Below are positions 20,420-28,903 of a stretch of 44,752 bases of DNA, one piece after another. Under the pieces are notes generated by a model that was not told the DNA's origin, ran no database searches, and was given only the letters and a program-made list of their open reading frames with translations. Numbering within the stretch: position 1 is the first letter of the stretch; each line of letters opens with the position of its first letter. Made by a program: the position numbers and the translations under genes. The stretch lies in IMG/VR virus record IMGVR_UViG_3300044712_002167, positions 1 through 44,752 of that record. One strand, given 5' to 3'. The DNA comes from a virus.

Positions 20420-20616
20420 GCGCGCCGCGGGGAACGGAATACCTCGCCGTGGTGAGCTATACCGCGTCCGGAATCCGGTCCGGGATCGCCTACGGCTACG
20501 GGGGGAGCCCGGAGCAGGCGGTATCGGCGCTTCAGGACCGGTGCGAGCGCCGGGGCTATGAGCTGGTCGGCGAGATCAGCGTGCGGCCGGTTGGGGAGCT
20601 GGAGGGCGGCCCTTGA
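20416..20616 (+). CDS. Small hypothetical protein
   Basis: A 66-residue protein whose ATG overlaps the upstream stop (ATGA). It reads as a small alpha/beta unit (EYLAVVSYTASGIRSGIAYG, EQAVSALQDRCERRGYELVG). Coupling to the operon supports it. No family recognised. Confidence 0.55.
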   Translation: MSAPRGTEYLAVVSYTASGIRSGIAYGYGGSPEQAVSALQDRCERRGYELVGEISVRPVGELEGGP

Positions 20617-20813
20617 GCGCCATTTGCCGGCGGCCGTACCGATTCCCGCCAGAATCCGCCGGGGTGCGCGCCATGGCGTTGGGGATCGCTGCGGATCTCG
20701 ACTACCTGGCGCTGCGGGGAGCGAGACCGGACCAGATCAATCAGGTCGCTCGGCGCGCGGAAGCGCTGGCCGAGAAACTGACAGACGAACCAACGCGGGG
20801 GAATGAGTCATGA
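20613..20813 (+). CDS. Small hypothetical protein
   Basis: A 66-residue frame opening with TTG 20613, which overlaps the upstream stop; ATG 20673 in frame is an alternative start giving 46 residues. The second half is helical (ALGIAADLDYLALRGARPDQ). The stop overlaps the ATG of the DUF1376 gene. No family recognised. Confidence 0.45.
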   Translation: MSAICRRPYRFPPESAGVRAMALGIAADLDYLALRGARPDQINQVARRAEALAEKLTDEPTRGNES

Positions 20814-21667
20814 GCACGAGCAATGGCCTATTCATTGATTATTGCGCCAAGGATTTCCTCGACGGCACTCAGACGCTGCAACCGTGGGAGGAGCTGGCCT
20901 ACCGCCGCATTTGCGACCTGATCTACGCCACCAATGACGCGCTGGCCGACGATGACCGAAAATTGGCGTGGCAGACCAAAACCGGAAATCGCTGGCTGAG
21001 GATCAAGGCAGAGCTGATTGCCCAGGGAAAAATCCTGGTCGAGGACGGCAAAATTACGAACCGCCGGTGCCAAAAAACGTTGGAAAAATCCTCGCGACGG
21101 ATCGCTCAGAGGGTGGCGGCGGCAAACTCGTCAAACGCATCGCGTAAGACCCTGAAAAACAATAATTCAGTTGGCGCGGACGCGCATACGGACGTGATAG
21201 CGGTCGCTGCCGCGGACGCGGTCACTACCCAAGAACCCAAGAACCCAAGAACCCAAGAACCTAAAAAAAAGAAAGAAACCCCCCAAAGCCCCCCGTCTCC
21301 GACGACGGGCGACGAGGTCGCGGAGCCGGATGGCAACCAGGAGGGCAACCAGGGGGGCGACGGGGTCCGGGGAGGCGGGGACGGCCGATACGCGTTCTGT
21401 GGCCGTGTCATCAGGCTGTCTGAAGACGATCTCAGGACGTGGGCAAAAACATTTCACGCTGTTCCGGACATTGTTGCCGAGCTTTCAAGTATTGATGCCT
21501 GGATGTCTGGGCAGGCTGAGGCAAAAAGAAAATCTTGGTATCATTTGACCGCGGGATGTCTTAATCGAAAGCACCAGGAGTTTCTGAAAAGAAATCCAAT
21601 TCCCGTGGTTCAGCCCCGCAGGCCAACAACGAAAGACTATCATCCTGAGTTGGATTTCATTCGATGA
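20810..21667 (+). CDS. DUF1376-type replication initiator-like protein (lambda O position)
   Basis: A 285-residue protein. The N-terminal domain (residues 1-85) is DUF1376: FIDYCAKDFLDGTQTLQPWE, YRRICDLIYATNDALADDDR, and TKTGNRWLRIKAELIAQGKI, a winged-helix domain typical of phage replication proteins. A charged, Pro/Lys-rich linker (residues 110-190) is encoded by tandem repeats and an A-tract, the candidate origin. The C-terminal domain (195-285) is helical. The start overlaps the upstream stop and its stop overlaps the DnaB gene, the O-P order of lambdoid phages. Confidence 0.83.
   Translation: MSTSNGLFIDYCAKDFLDGTQTLQPWEELAYRRICDLIYATNDALADDDRKLAWQTKTGNRWLRIKAELIAQGKILVEDGKITNRRCQKTLEKSSRRIAQRVAAANSSNASRKTLKNNNSVGADAHTDVIAVAAADAVTTQEPKNPRTQEPKKKKETPQSPPSPTTGDEVAEPDGNQEGNQGGDGVRGGGDGRYAFCGRVIRLSEDDLRTWAKTFHAVPDIVAELSSIDAWMSGQAEAKRKSWYHLTAGCLNRKHQEFLKRNPIPVVQPRRPTTKDYHPELDFIR
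21227..21270. repeat. Four 8-bp iterons plus A-tract, candidate replication origin
   Basis: ACCCAAGA is repeated four times without gaps at 21227-21258, followed by ACCT and a run of eight A (21263-21270), then GAAAGAAA. It lies in the linker of the DUF1376 gene, as the lambda ori iterons and AT-rich element lie within gene O. Origin function is inferred from this arrangement. Confidence 0.6.
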
Positions 21668-22980
21668 TGGATAAATTCGATAAATTCATCAATGCGATGG
21701 CGGAGTCGTTGAAAAACGATGAGGCGGAACAGGCGCTGATCGGAACAGTTCTGCTGGGAGGTCCCGAGGGTGCTTTGGCGTGGGGAAAAGCCGCCGGCAG
21801 GGTTTCTGCTGAGGATTTCTCGATTCCGGTTCATGGGCTGCTCTGGTCAGCGATTGCGGCCAGGATGGAGCGGGCCGAGCGGGTGGACGCGTTGGTGCTG
21901 GGGGATTTGGCCGATGATCTGGCCGATCTGCGCCCCTTGGGCGGGAGAGCGTATCTGGCCGGCCTGGTCGCCAGCGTTTTGGGGCCGTCGGGGGCGGCGG
22001 ATTACGCCGACACGGTCCGGGACCTGGCCCGGCGCCGGTCTGGGCTGGCGGTGGCGGCGGAGTTTTCCCGTCGCGCCCTGGATCATGCCGCGCCGCTGGA
22101 CGAAACGGTATCGCAGCTGTCCACCGAGGCCAACGGGCTGCTCAGCGGCGGCCGGTCTCGGTCGCGGTCGGAGGTATTGGCGGCGGTGATCGCCGAGATG
22201 CGCTGCCCGCCGCCCTGCTACAGCACCGGCCTGCCGGCCCTCGATCACGCGATGGGGGGCGGGTTGTTCGCGGGTCGGGTCTATGGGGTTGCCGGGCTGG
22301 GAAAGTCCGGCAAGAGCATGCTCGCCGGGACGATCTCGGAAAACCTCAACGCCGGAGGGGTTCGACACGCCTACCTCGCGCTGGAAATGGGATCGCGGGA
22401 GATCGAGCGGCGGAAGCTGGCGCGCCGGCTGGCGGTTCCGGCGCTGTCCATGGTGGGGGCGGTGCGGCCTGATCTGCTGGACCGGGTTGGGGCCTATGTC
22501 GCCACAGCGCCAGATTACACGGTTTACGCCGATATTCCAGGGGCGACGTTCGATGAGCTGAGGTCTGAGGTGCTGGCGGCGAGGCACCGGCATCGGGTGA
22601 CTGGAATAATCGTGGACTATTGGCAATTGGTCACCGGGCGAGAACGTGGGGTGACCGAGGAGGAGCACCTGAGACGCGTGGCGCAGTGGTTGGCGGCGGC
22701 GGCATCGCGACTTGGGGTTTGGGTTTTGGTCCTGGCTCAGCTCGCGGACGACGGTGAGGCGACTGCGGTTTCCAGGACCGGGCTCAACCGGGCCTCCGAT
22801 CAGTTGTATTTTCTGCGGCGGGAGCATGGATCCCCGTGGGCGTGGATGGAACAGCGATTCTCGCGCTACACACCGCCGGCCGATGTCGGCTCGAAAGAGG
22901 AGCCGGCGCTGCGGCTACGGATGCCGGGTCCGTGGTTTTCCGACGTGAGCCTGCCCTCAGACGAGGAGGTGGCGGCGTGA
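21664..22980 (+). CDS. DnaB-like replicative helicase
   Basis: A 438-residue hexameric-type helicase. An N-terminal DnaB domain (residues 18-120, AEQALIGTVLLGGPEGALAW) is followed by a RecA-like core with Walker A GLGKSGKS (211-218) and Walker B GIIVDYWQLV (314-323). SDQLYFLRREHG near 380 corresponds to a late helicase motif. It should unwind DNA at the fork and load from the initiator encoded upstream. The ATG at 21664 overlaps the initiator stop. The length is near the usual 450 residues. Confidence 0.9.
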   Translation: MMDKFDKFINAMAESLKNDEAEQALIGTVLLGGPEGALAWGKAAGRVSAEDFSIPVHGLLWSAIAARMERAERVDALVLGDLADDLADLRPLGGRAYLAGLVASVLGPSGAADYADTVRDLARRRSGLAVAAEFSRRALDHAAPLDETVSQLSTEANGLLSGGRSRSRSEVLAAVIAEMRCPPPCYSTGLPALDHAMGGGLFAGRVYGVAGLGKSGKSMLAGTISENLNAGGVRHAYLALEMGSREIERRKLARRLAVPALSMVGAVRPDLLDRVGAYVATAPDYTVYADIPGATFDELRSEVLAARHRHRVTGIIVDYWQLVTGRERGVTEEEHLRRVAQWLAAAASRLGVWVLVLAQLADDGEATAVSRTGLNRASDQLYFLRREHGSPWAWMEQRFSRYTPPADVGSKEEPALRLRMPGPWFSDVSLPSDEEVAA

Positions 22981-23225
22981 TCTCCAACCTGATGCGGGAG
23001 CAGGTGCTGTGTTGGACCGACCGTGTGCCGCCGCCCCGGGTGCCGTGGGCCTGGGACCAGGCTGTTGCCTGCGCCAATGCCGCGACGCCTGAGGACTGGG
23101 AACGGACGTTGGCTCACACCCCGGCCTGCCTCGGGTGCGCTCGGGCGGAGCGGGCACTGGAGATTCACCGAGGGAGAATTGATCAGCACCAGAGCGTTGG
23201 GGATAGACGGAAGACAGGAGCGTGA
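22977..23225 (+). CDS. Small hypothetical protein with Cys pair
   Basis: An 82-residue protein starting with GTG 22977, which overlaps the helicase stop (GTGA). It contains LCWTDRVPPPRVPWAWDQAV and ACLGCARAERALEIHRG, the latter with a CxxC pair. A role in replication is possible by position only. No family recognised. Confidence 0.5.
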   Translation: MISNLMREQVLCWTDRVPPPRVPWAWDQAVACANAATPEDWERTLAHTPACLGCARAERALEIHRGRIDQHQSVGDRRKTGA

Positions 23226-23226
23226 T

Positions 23227-23418
23227 ATGGAATGCCAAGAGATGGACGTGTTGCTGATGAGAGCCGGCAGGGCTGTATCTGACGTTGATGCGGCGATATC
23301 GGCAGGAAAGCGAGCGGTGTGGCGCGCTCGTGACCTTGAACTGGCTTTGGAGAGTGCTCCTCAATACTACTCAACAATTCATGCGGCGCATGATCTTGGC
23401 ATGAGCTGGTCGAACTGA
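23227..23418 (+). CDS. Small hypothetical protein
   Basis: A 63-residue helical protein starting at ATG 23227, two bases after the previous gene, with GACAGGAG upstream. It reads LMRAGRAVSDVDAAISAGKR, then ARDLELALESAPQYYS. The last base of its stop is shared with the next ATG. No family recognised. Confidence 0.5.
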   Translation: MECQEMDVLLMRAGRAVSDVDAAISAGKRAVWRARDLELALESAPQYYSTIHAAHDLGMSWSN

Positions 23419-24014
23419 TGGAGGCGGGAATGGGGGAGTTGCTGACAGCCGCGTTCGGACCCAGGGAGAGAGCCATGGCCGCGGTGACGACGTTGCGGAC
23501 GGGATCGGCAGAGGATCGGAAGCCAGCACGCGGCGGGCGGCCAAGCGGCGGCGGAGGGTGGATTTTCTGTGTGGACAGCGACCAGGCCTGGGCGGCGGCG
23601 GACCTGACGCGGGCGGTGGCTGAGCTGGAGGTTTCGGCGGGTGGGATGCTGTCGGTGGCGGTTGGATTGCGGGCGGTCGATCCGGAGAGGATCAAGGTGG
23701 ATGGCGGCCGGGGGCCGTCGACGTGCCTCGGGGGGCGTGTCTCGCTGTCGGACGCGGTGGGGAGATGGCGGGCGTACGTTGCCGAGGTGCGGACGCGCGA
23801 TCTCAAGACGCGGGTGGTGCGCGGCCGGCGCCAGTCGCTGTTCGTCGACGTCCTGCTGCGTCGTGTGATTTGCGAGGGGACTGCGGCGTCCCTCCTGGAT
23901 CGGGAGCTGGGGGTTCGGGAGGGGCGGTGTCAGCAAACAGTGCTGCGGGAGCTGTCTGGATATGCTGCTGCCCACAGGATAAAAAAACCCCTTGACAGGG
24001 CCGGGCGGTTTTAG
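23418..24014 (+). CDS. Putative late-gene regulator (lambda Q position)
   Basis: A 198-residue protein that is the last gene of the early operon. The C-terminal third (RRQSLFVDVLLRRVICEGTA, then SLLDRELGVREGRCQQTVLR) resembles a sigma-region-4 or HTH-type DNA-binding unit; the middle is beta-rich. Its stop lies between a TTGACA hexamer and a strong intrinsic terminator, then the late genes begin. Size and arrangement match lambda Q-pR'-tR', so a late antiterminator or activator is the best inference. ATG 23433 is an alternative start. No sequence family recognised. Confidence 0.55.
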   Translation: MEAGMGELLTAAFGPRERAMAAVTTLRTGSAEDRKPARGGRPSGGGGWIFCVDSDQAWAAADLTRAVAELEVSAGGMLSVAVGLRAVDPERIKVDGGRGPSTCLGGRVSLSDAVGRWRAYVAEVRTRDLKTRVVRGRRQSLFVDVLLRRVICEGTAASLLDRELGVREGRCQQTVLRELSGYAAAHRIKKPLDRAGRF

Positions 24015-24020
24015 GCAATC
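23992..24020 (+). promoter_or_regulatory. Possible late promoter (pR'-like)
   Basis: A perfect -35 TTGACA at 23992-23997 lies inside the end of the upstream gene. The downstream sequence offers only weak -10 hexamers (GCAATC at 24015-24020 with a 17-bp spacer, or TAGGCA closer in). The terminator follows 25 bp later, as in pR'-tR'. Confidence 0.4.
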
Positions 24021-24044
24021 CTTCGTTCCAATCTGCACACGTGC

Positions 24045-24078
24045 GCCCGGCGGGAGTTCCTGCCGGGCGTTTTCTTTT
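24045..24078 (+). terminator. Strong intrinsic terminator between early and late regions
   Basis: GCCCGGCGGG (24045-24054) pairs with CCTGCCGGGC (24059-24068) over ten base pairs including one G-U, loop AGTT, followed by GTTTTCTTTT. It separates the early operon from terS and would have to be bypassed or followed by a new promoter for late expression. Confidence 0.85.
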
Positions 24079-24163
24079 GCCTAGGTCGATGACCACCGTC
24101 GCCTAACCCCCACCATCCGGACGCATCCGGTATCACCCCATCGAGGCCGGACTAACCAATGTA

Positions 24164-24383
24164 CGCAATAACATTGCGCACAACACGCGGATGGTGGCAA
24201 TAATATTGCGAAACCCCATAAAAGCCTGGCTGGACACGACAGAAATAATGTTGCTACATATACGCCGATTTGAGCAACAATATTGCGCGAGTGTCTGGGT
24301 CCTTCCCCCCACCCAGGCTATACGGGCGGCAAAGGCGTTTTGGTTTTCCAGTCAACAGGTTGCGAATTTGCCGCAACGTTGCG
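24164..24383. repeat. Array of palindromic sites before terS (candidate cosB/pac or late operator)
   Basis: Five sites share (C/A/G)GCAA(T/C)-3 bp-(A/G)TTGCG: CGCAAT-AAC-ATTGCG (24164-24178), GGCAAT-AAT-ATTGCG (24196-24210), the degenerate AGAAAT-AAT-GTTGCT (24241-24255), AGCAAC-AAT-ATTGCG (24273-24287) and the spacerless CGCAACGTTGCG (24372-24383). Starts 1-2 and 3-4 are each 32 bp apart, three helical turns. The 383-bp gap before terS holds no gene. Confidence 0.75.
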
Positions 24384-24396
24384 CAACCGTCGGGAC

Positions 24397-24951
24397 ATGA
24401 CCGAAACCACTGAGACTCCCGTCAATCTGTCGCAGGCCGGCGCCTCAGTCGGGCGCCACAAGGCAACTGTCAGCCGGTACGTGTCGTCGGGGTCGCTGCA
24501 AAACTATGGAACCTCGACGTCCCCGCTGGTCCTGGTCTCTGAGCTGCGCGCCCTGATTGATGGTGGGCTCGACATCGCAAAACGGCGTAAGGCGGTCTCG
24601 GAATCCGAGGCTCGCCCCGAGATCCCGGCCGGCATGGAGACCTCGCTGGCGGCAGAGCGCATTGCGAAAACCCGCGCCGAGCGACTGCGGGTGGAGCGAG
24701 AGAATGCGGAGCATGAGCGGGAATTGGTCGAGCGGCGTGCGGTAGAGGATGCCGGGGTCGAGATCGGCGTCGAGCTGCGCACGCTCATGGACCAGCGCCG
24801 TGCGGCCCTGGCTCAGACTCTGGCTGGGGGGCTGGGATTTCGTCCGACTTTAGCCGCCATCGAGCAGGCGGACGCCGACCTCTTGACCCAATTCGAACGT
24901 CTGCTCACCGAAAAGCTGCGAGATCATGGCGCCGGCAACGCCGCTGCGTGA
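24397..24951 (+). CDS. Terminase small subunit (Nu1-like)
   Basis: A 184-residue protein, close to lambda Nu1 (181). The N-terminal winged HTH is visible (VNLSQAGASVGRHKATVSRY, residues 8-27); the middle is a long charged helix (AAERIAKTRAERLRVERENA and on), and the C-terminus should bind the large subunit. It recognises the packaging site, probably in the palindrome array just upstream. I chose ATG 24397; the longer frame to 24283 would translate the repeat array. It overlaps terL by 26 bp. Confidence 0.85.
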   Translation: MTETTETPVNLSQAGASVGRHKATVSRYVSSGSLQNYGTSTSPLVLVSELRALIDGGLDIAKRRKAVSESEARPEIPAGMETSLAAERIAKTRAERLRVERENAEHERELVERRAVEDAGVEIGVELRTLMDQRRAALAQTLAGGLGFRPTLAAIEQADADLLTQFERLLTEKLRDHGAGNAAA

Positions 24952-27073
24952 CCGATTTCCGTCTCTCGGAGACGGCCGGGTTGCGCTACTGGCGGGGTTC
25001 GCCCGCGGCGTCCGCCCCCCGCCGCGCCTGACTGTCACCGAGTGGGCTGACCGGTACCGATTCATCGGCGCCGAAAGCGGCAGTCCATTCGCCGGCCCAT
25101 GGCAGACCGCCCGCGTGCCGTACCTGGCCGAACTGATGGACACCCTCAGTTTGTCAGACCCCTCGACCGAGGTGGTAGCAAAGAAAAGCGCTCAGGTCGG
25201 TTTCACCGAGGCCGGAATCAACCTGATCGGCAGCGTCATTTGTGGCGACCCGTCGCCGATCCTGGTGCTGCTGCCCACTACCAACGAGGTCGAGAAATAC
25301 GCCAAGTTGAAATTCGGAACGGCTATAGAAGCTTCGCCCGAGCTGGCAAGCAGAATTCGCCCACAGAGATCACGGGATTCGGAAAGCTCTACTCAGGGAA
25401 TGCTGCGATTTCCTGGCGGTTACGCGATCATCGGCCACGCCTCATCTTCGGCCCCATTGCAAATGATGTCGTATCGTGTGGTAGTAATGGAGGAGGTTTC
25501 CGAATATCCATTCGATGTCGATGGACGTGGCGATCCTGTTGACCAAGCATTCGTCAGAACCAATGCTTGGCGAGAAACCAGGGGAGCCAAGCTGTTTTAC
25601 AATTCCACCCCAGCAAATGAGGCAACATGCCGAATCACTCTGAAATTCGAGACCTCTGACCAGCGCCGCTTTTATGTTCCCTGCCCCCATTGTGGAGCCT
25701 ATCAGGTCCTGTTGTGGGATAACCTGAAGTTCAACTCCGAGGCGCCCTATGAGGCCCGCTTTCAATGCCTGGCGGCAGACTGCGGCAGCCTGATCGAGCA
25801 CCGCCACAAGGCGCGAATGTTGGCCTCTGGGGTATGGCTTAGCACCTATCCCGGCGACGAGGCCAATCCGGCCCCGCCACAGGTGATCGCGCCGAAATCC
25901 CTGGCGACTTGGCGGGGGCGGCCGTCATCCGGCCGGCAGCCGGGCTTTGCGATCTGGCAGGCCTATTCCCCGTTCGTTTCATGGGACGGAATTGCAATCG
26001 AATGGGAAAAGGCCAAGGCCAAAGGACCTGCCGGGATGAAAGTATTCACCATGCAGGTGCTGGGTGAACCGTGGCGCGAAAAAGCCGATGCGCCGGATGC
26101 GGAACGACTGCTGGAGCGGCGCTTGAACTATCCTTCCCGCGTCCTGCCACCCGGGGCGCTGGTGATCACCGGCTTTTGCGACGTCCAGAGTGACCGATTG
26201 CGTTGGGGCGTCTACGCCTGGGGCGATGGGGTGGCCGGCCAGCCCACCGGGTGGCGCCTGGATGGCGGAACCATTCCCGGTGATCCGGAAGACGATCTGG
26301 TCTGGCGCAAGCTGGAATTGCTGCTTTTTCGCCGGTATCCGGACGCCCGGGGCGCCACCTGGCCGATTGAGGCATTCGGTGTGGACACGGGGTATCTGTC
26401 GCACCGGGTCTATCTGTTCTGCCGGCGTCGAGCCGGCGTGTTCGCCTGCGACGGACGCGGCGGCGTCGGCGGAAAAGCGTGGCTCATGCCACCGGTGGGC
26501 AGTCCGGTCAAGGTCGATATCGATTGGCGGGGTCAGCGCATCAAAAGTGGCTGTCTGTTGTGGCCGATCGGAACCTGGCCGCTCAAATCGGCCCATTATG
26601 CCGGGCTGCGGCGCATGCTGCGCGGCCCCGCTGAAACCGGACCAGTGCGCTCGGGCGGGCTGTATTTCAACGAGGATGCCGACTTGACCCTGCTCAAGGA
26701 GGCAACCGCGGAATCGCTGCGCAAGGGCATGCGCCAGGGCCGACCCTACCAATATTGGGAGCAGCACGGCGCGAACGAGGAGCTGGATATCGCGGTGGGT
26801 GCCAGGGCGCTGGCTTATCACCTGGGCTGCGACAGCATGACCGCCGAGCAATGGCGGGAACTCGCCGCCCAGAGGGCGGCAGCCCCAGTCGGCCAGAGGA
26901 CATTGTTTGAGTTACCGCTGGCTACGCTCCCGGCATCGGTGCCGCGGCCTTCCTGTGCCACGCCGCATCCGGACCCCGATCCTGACGCTGATCCGCTCCC
27001 ATCCCATGCGCTGCCGCCGCCTGTCGTGGCCTCCGAGCGTCGGCGGGTGCGATCGGCCGGTCTGCGATTCTGA
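24926..27073 (+). CDS. Terminase large subunit (GpA family)
   Basis: A 715-residue lambda gpA-type packaging motor. The ATPase domain has the deviant Walker A VAKKSAQVGFTEAG (residues 84-97) and Walker B VVVMEEVSEYP (185-195). A zinc knuckle CPHC (253-256) with Cys281 and Cys286 follows. The nuclease domain begins around GFCDVQSDRLRWGVYAWG (about 415). The last 70 residues are Pro/Asp-rich and variable. It cuts concatemers and pumps DNA into the prohead. The GpA family suggests cos-type packaging. Confidence 0.95.
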   Translation: MAPATPLRDRFPSLGDGRVALLAGFARGVRPPPRLTVTEWADRYRFIGAESGSPFAGPWQTARVPYLAELMDTLSLSDPSTEVVAKKSAQVGFTEAGINLIGSVICGDPSPILVLLPTTNEVEKYAKLKFGTAIEASPELASRIRPQRSRDSESSTQGMLRFPGGYAIIGHASSSAPLQMMSYRVVVMEEVSEYPFDVDGRGDPVDQAFVRTNAWRETRGAKLFYNSTPANEATCRITLKFETSDQRRFYVPCPHCGAYQVLLWDNLKFNSEAPYEARFQCLAADCGSLIEHRHKARMLASGVWLSTYPGDEANPAPPQVIAPKSLATWRGRPSSGRQPGFAIWQAYSPFVSWDGIAIEWEKAKAKGPAGMKVFTMQVLGEPWREKADAPDAERLLERRLNYPSRVLPPGALVITGFCDVQSDRLRWGVYAWGDGVAGQPTGWRLDGGTIPGDPEDDLVWRKLELLLFRRYPDARGATWPIEAFGVDTGYLSHRVYLFCRRRAGVFACDGRGGVGGKAWLMPPVGSPVKVDIDWRGQRIKSGCLLWPIGTWPLKSAHYAGLRRMLRGPAETGPVRSGGLYFNEDADLTLLKEATAESLRKGMRQGRPYQYWEQHGANEELDIAVGARALAYHLGCDSMTAEQWRELAAQRAAAPVGQRTLFELPLATLPASVPRPSCATPHPDPDPDADPLPSHALPPPVVASERRRVRSAGLRF

Positions 27074-27083
27074 AAGACGTTTC

Positions 27084-27290
27084 ATGCCCATCGAAACCAA
27101 AACGGCACAGCTTGAGCGGGTCCAAAGGGCAATCGCGGCCATCGAGGAGGGTGGGCAGGACGTCTCCTACGATGGCAAGCGGGTCACTTTTGCCGACCTT
27201 CAGGCGTTGTACCGCCGCGAAGAAAAGCTCCGCTTGGATGTCGCGCGAGACGCCCGGGGCGGTATCCGCGTGCGTTTCGGAGTGCCGTGA
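27084..27290 (+). CDS. W: Head-tail joining protein gpW
   Basis: A 68-residue protein, exactly the length of lambda gpW, with the same layout: two helices (TAQLERVQRAIAAIEEGG and FADLQALYRREEKLRLDVAR) around a short beta-hairpin (VSYDGKRVTF). It sits between terL and portal as in lambda. It stabilises packaged DNA and completes the connector. The start is ATG 27084; its stop overlaps the portal start. Confidence 0.9.
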   Translation: MPIETKTAQLERVQRAIAAIEEGGQDVSYDGKRVTFADLQALYRREEKLRLDVARDARGGIRVRFGVP

Positions 27291-28903
27291 TGCGCAAGCC
27301 TCAGCTCCCCCCCGCCAATCTGCTGGATCGCCTCGTGTCCTGGATCGACCCGGTTGCCGGCGCCCGCAGGGCATCGGCGCGGGCGGTCATGGCCGCCTAT
27401 GGCGGCCCCGGCGGCTTTGTCGGCGCTCGACGCGACCGTCGGCAGAGCCTGACCATGGGCGGAGCCTCGGCCTCTGCGGATGCGGATCTTCTGCCGGGCC
27501 TTCCGGCCTTGCGCGAACGCTCTCGCGACCTCTACATGAACGCCCCTTTGGCCCGCGGTGCGGTCAATACCGTGGTCACCAATGTGGTCGGAGCGGGTCT
27601 GACCGTTCGACCGCAAATCGACCGCACCGCGCTCGGGCTGACGGATGACGAGGCCGAGGCCTGGGAAGCGAACGCGGACCGCCTTTGGCGGGCCTGGTCG
27701 GGTTCCAAGAACGCCGACCTTGCCAGAACCCACAGTTTCCTGGCCCAGCAGGACATCTGTTTTCGCGGCAGCCTGCTGAACGGCGACGCGTTTGTCTTGA
27801 TTCGATTTGTCGAGCGGCCCGGATGGCCGTTCGGGACGTGCCTGCAATTGATCGAGGGCGATCGGGTGATGAACCCGGGGGCGCTGGTCGACGGTAGCAG
27901 CACAGCCGACGGGATCACGCTACTCGGGGGGGTGGAGGTCGATCGCGATGGGGCGCCGCGGGCCTATCAGGTGGCGGATTCGCATCCGGTTGATTTGACC
28001 CTGCGCGCGCCGAGCTGCACCCGGGTCGAGGCGTTTTTTCCCTCCGGCCGCCGGCGGGTGTTGCACCTGCTGGCTCCGGACCGGGCCGGGGCCACCCGGG
28101 GCGTGCCGTATCTGGCAACGGTGATCGAGAGCCTCAACCTGCTCGACAAATACCGCGACGCCGAACAGATGGCGGCGGCGGTCTCTGCCCTGTTCACCGT
28201 GTTCGTCAAATCCTCAGCCGATTCGGCCGCCACCCCCCTAACCGCCCAGATTGCCGGCTCTGCCCCGGCGCCGGCCGGAAAAGATTCGGATTTTCGGCTC
28301 GGCGGCGGCGCCATTCTCGACCTGGAGGATGGCGAGGACGTGACGTTTGCCAACCCGTCCCGGCCCAATGCCGCATTCGACCCCTTTGTACTGGCAATCC
28401 TGCGCCAAATCGGGGTCGCGCTCGAATTGCCCTATGAAATTCTCATCAAACATTTCACCGCCAGCTACTCGGCAGCCCGGGCGGCCATTCTTGAGGCGTG
28501 GAAATTTTTCCGCAAGCGCCGCGCCTGGCTGGCCGCGGATCTGGTCGAGCCGGTCTACGTCGAGGTGATCGCGGAATGCGTGGCGCGCGGCTGGCTGGCC
28601 GCTCCCGGCTTTTTCGATGACCCGCTCGTCCGCGCCGCGTGGTGTGGCTGCGAAATCTTCGGTCCATCACAGGGCCAGATCGACCCCGGAAAAGAGGCCG
28701 ACGCCAACGCCACCATGGTCGATCGTGGCTGGAAAACCAATGCCGAGGTCACTGCCGAAATGACCGGTGGCGACTGGGAAAAGAAGCTCCGGCAGCGGGC
28801 AAAAGAGTTGCGCCTCGCGCAGGCGGCGGGGGTTCCGTTTGCCGAGCCGGCCGTAAAAGCGCCCACGCCGCCGCCGCCGGTCGACCAGGAGTCCCAACCG
28901 TGA
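27287..28903 (+). CDS. Portal protein, lambda gpB family
   Basis: A 538-residue phage portal of the lambda type. Characteristic segments are RSRDLYMNAPLARGAVNTVV, VVGAGLTVRPQID, the receptor-like FVLIRFVERP, a central LLDKYRDAEQMAAAVSALFT, and LPYEILIKHFTASYSAARAA near residue 390. Twelve copies form the DNA channel and the nucleus of prohead assembly. The length matches gpB (533). It is coupled to gpW (ATGA) and to the protease (GTGA). Confidence 0.95.
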   Translation: MMRKPQLPPANLLDRLVSWIDPVAGARRASARAVMAAYGGPGGFVGARRDRRQSLTMGGASASADADLLPGLPALRERSRDLYMNAPLARGAVNTVVTNVVGAGLTVRPQIDRTALGLTDDEAEAWEANADRLWRAWSGSKNADLARTHSFLAQQDICFRGSLLNGDAFVLIRFVERPGWPFGTCLQLIEGDRVMNPGALVDGSSTADGITLLGGVEVDRDGAPRAYQVADSHPVDLTLRAPSCTRVEAFFPSGRRRVLHLLAPDRAGATRGVPYLATVIESLNLLDKYRDAEQMAAAVSALFTVFVKSSADSAATPLTAQIAGSAPAPAGKDSDFRLGGGAILDLEDGEDVTFANPSRPNAAFDPFVLAILRQIGVALELPYEILIKHFTASYSAARAAILEAWKFFRKRRAWLAADLVEPVYVEVIAECVARGWLAAPGFFDDPLVRAAWCGCEIFGPSQGQIDPGKEADANATMVDRGWKTNAEVTAEMTGGDWEKKLRQRAKELRLAQAAGVPFAEPAVKAPTPPPPVDQESQP

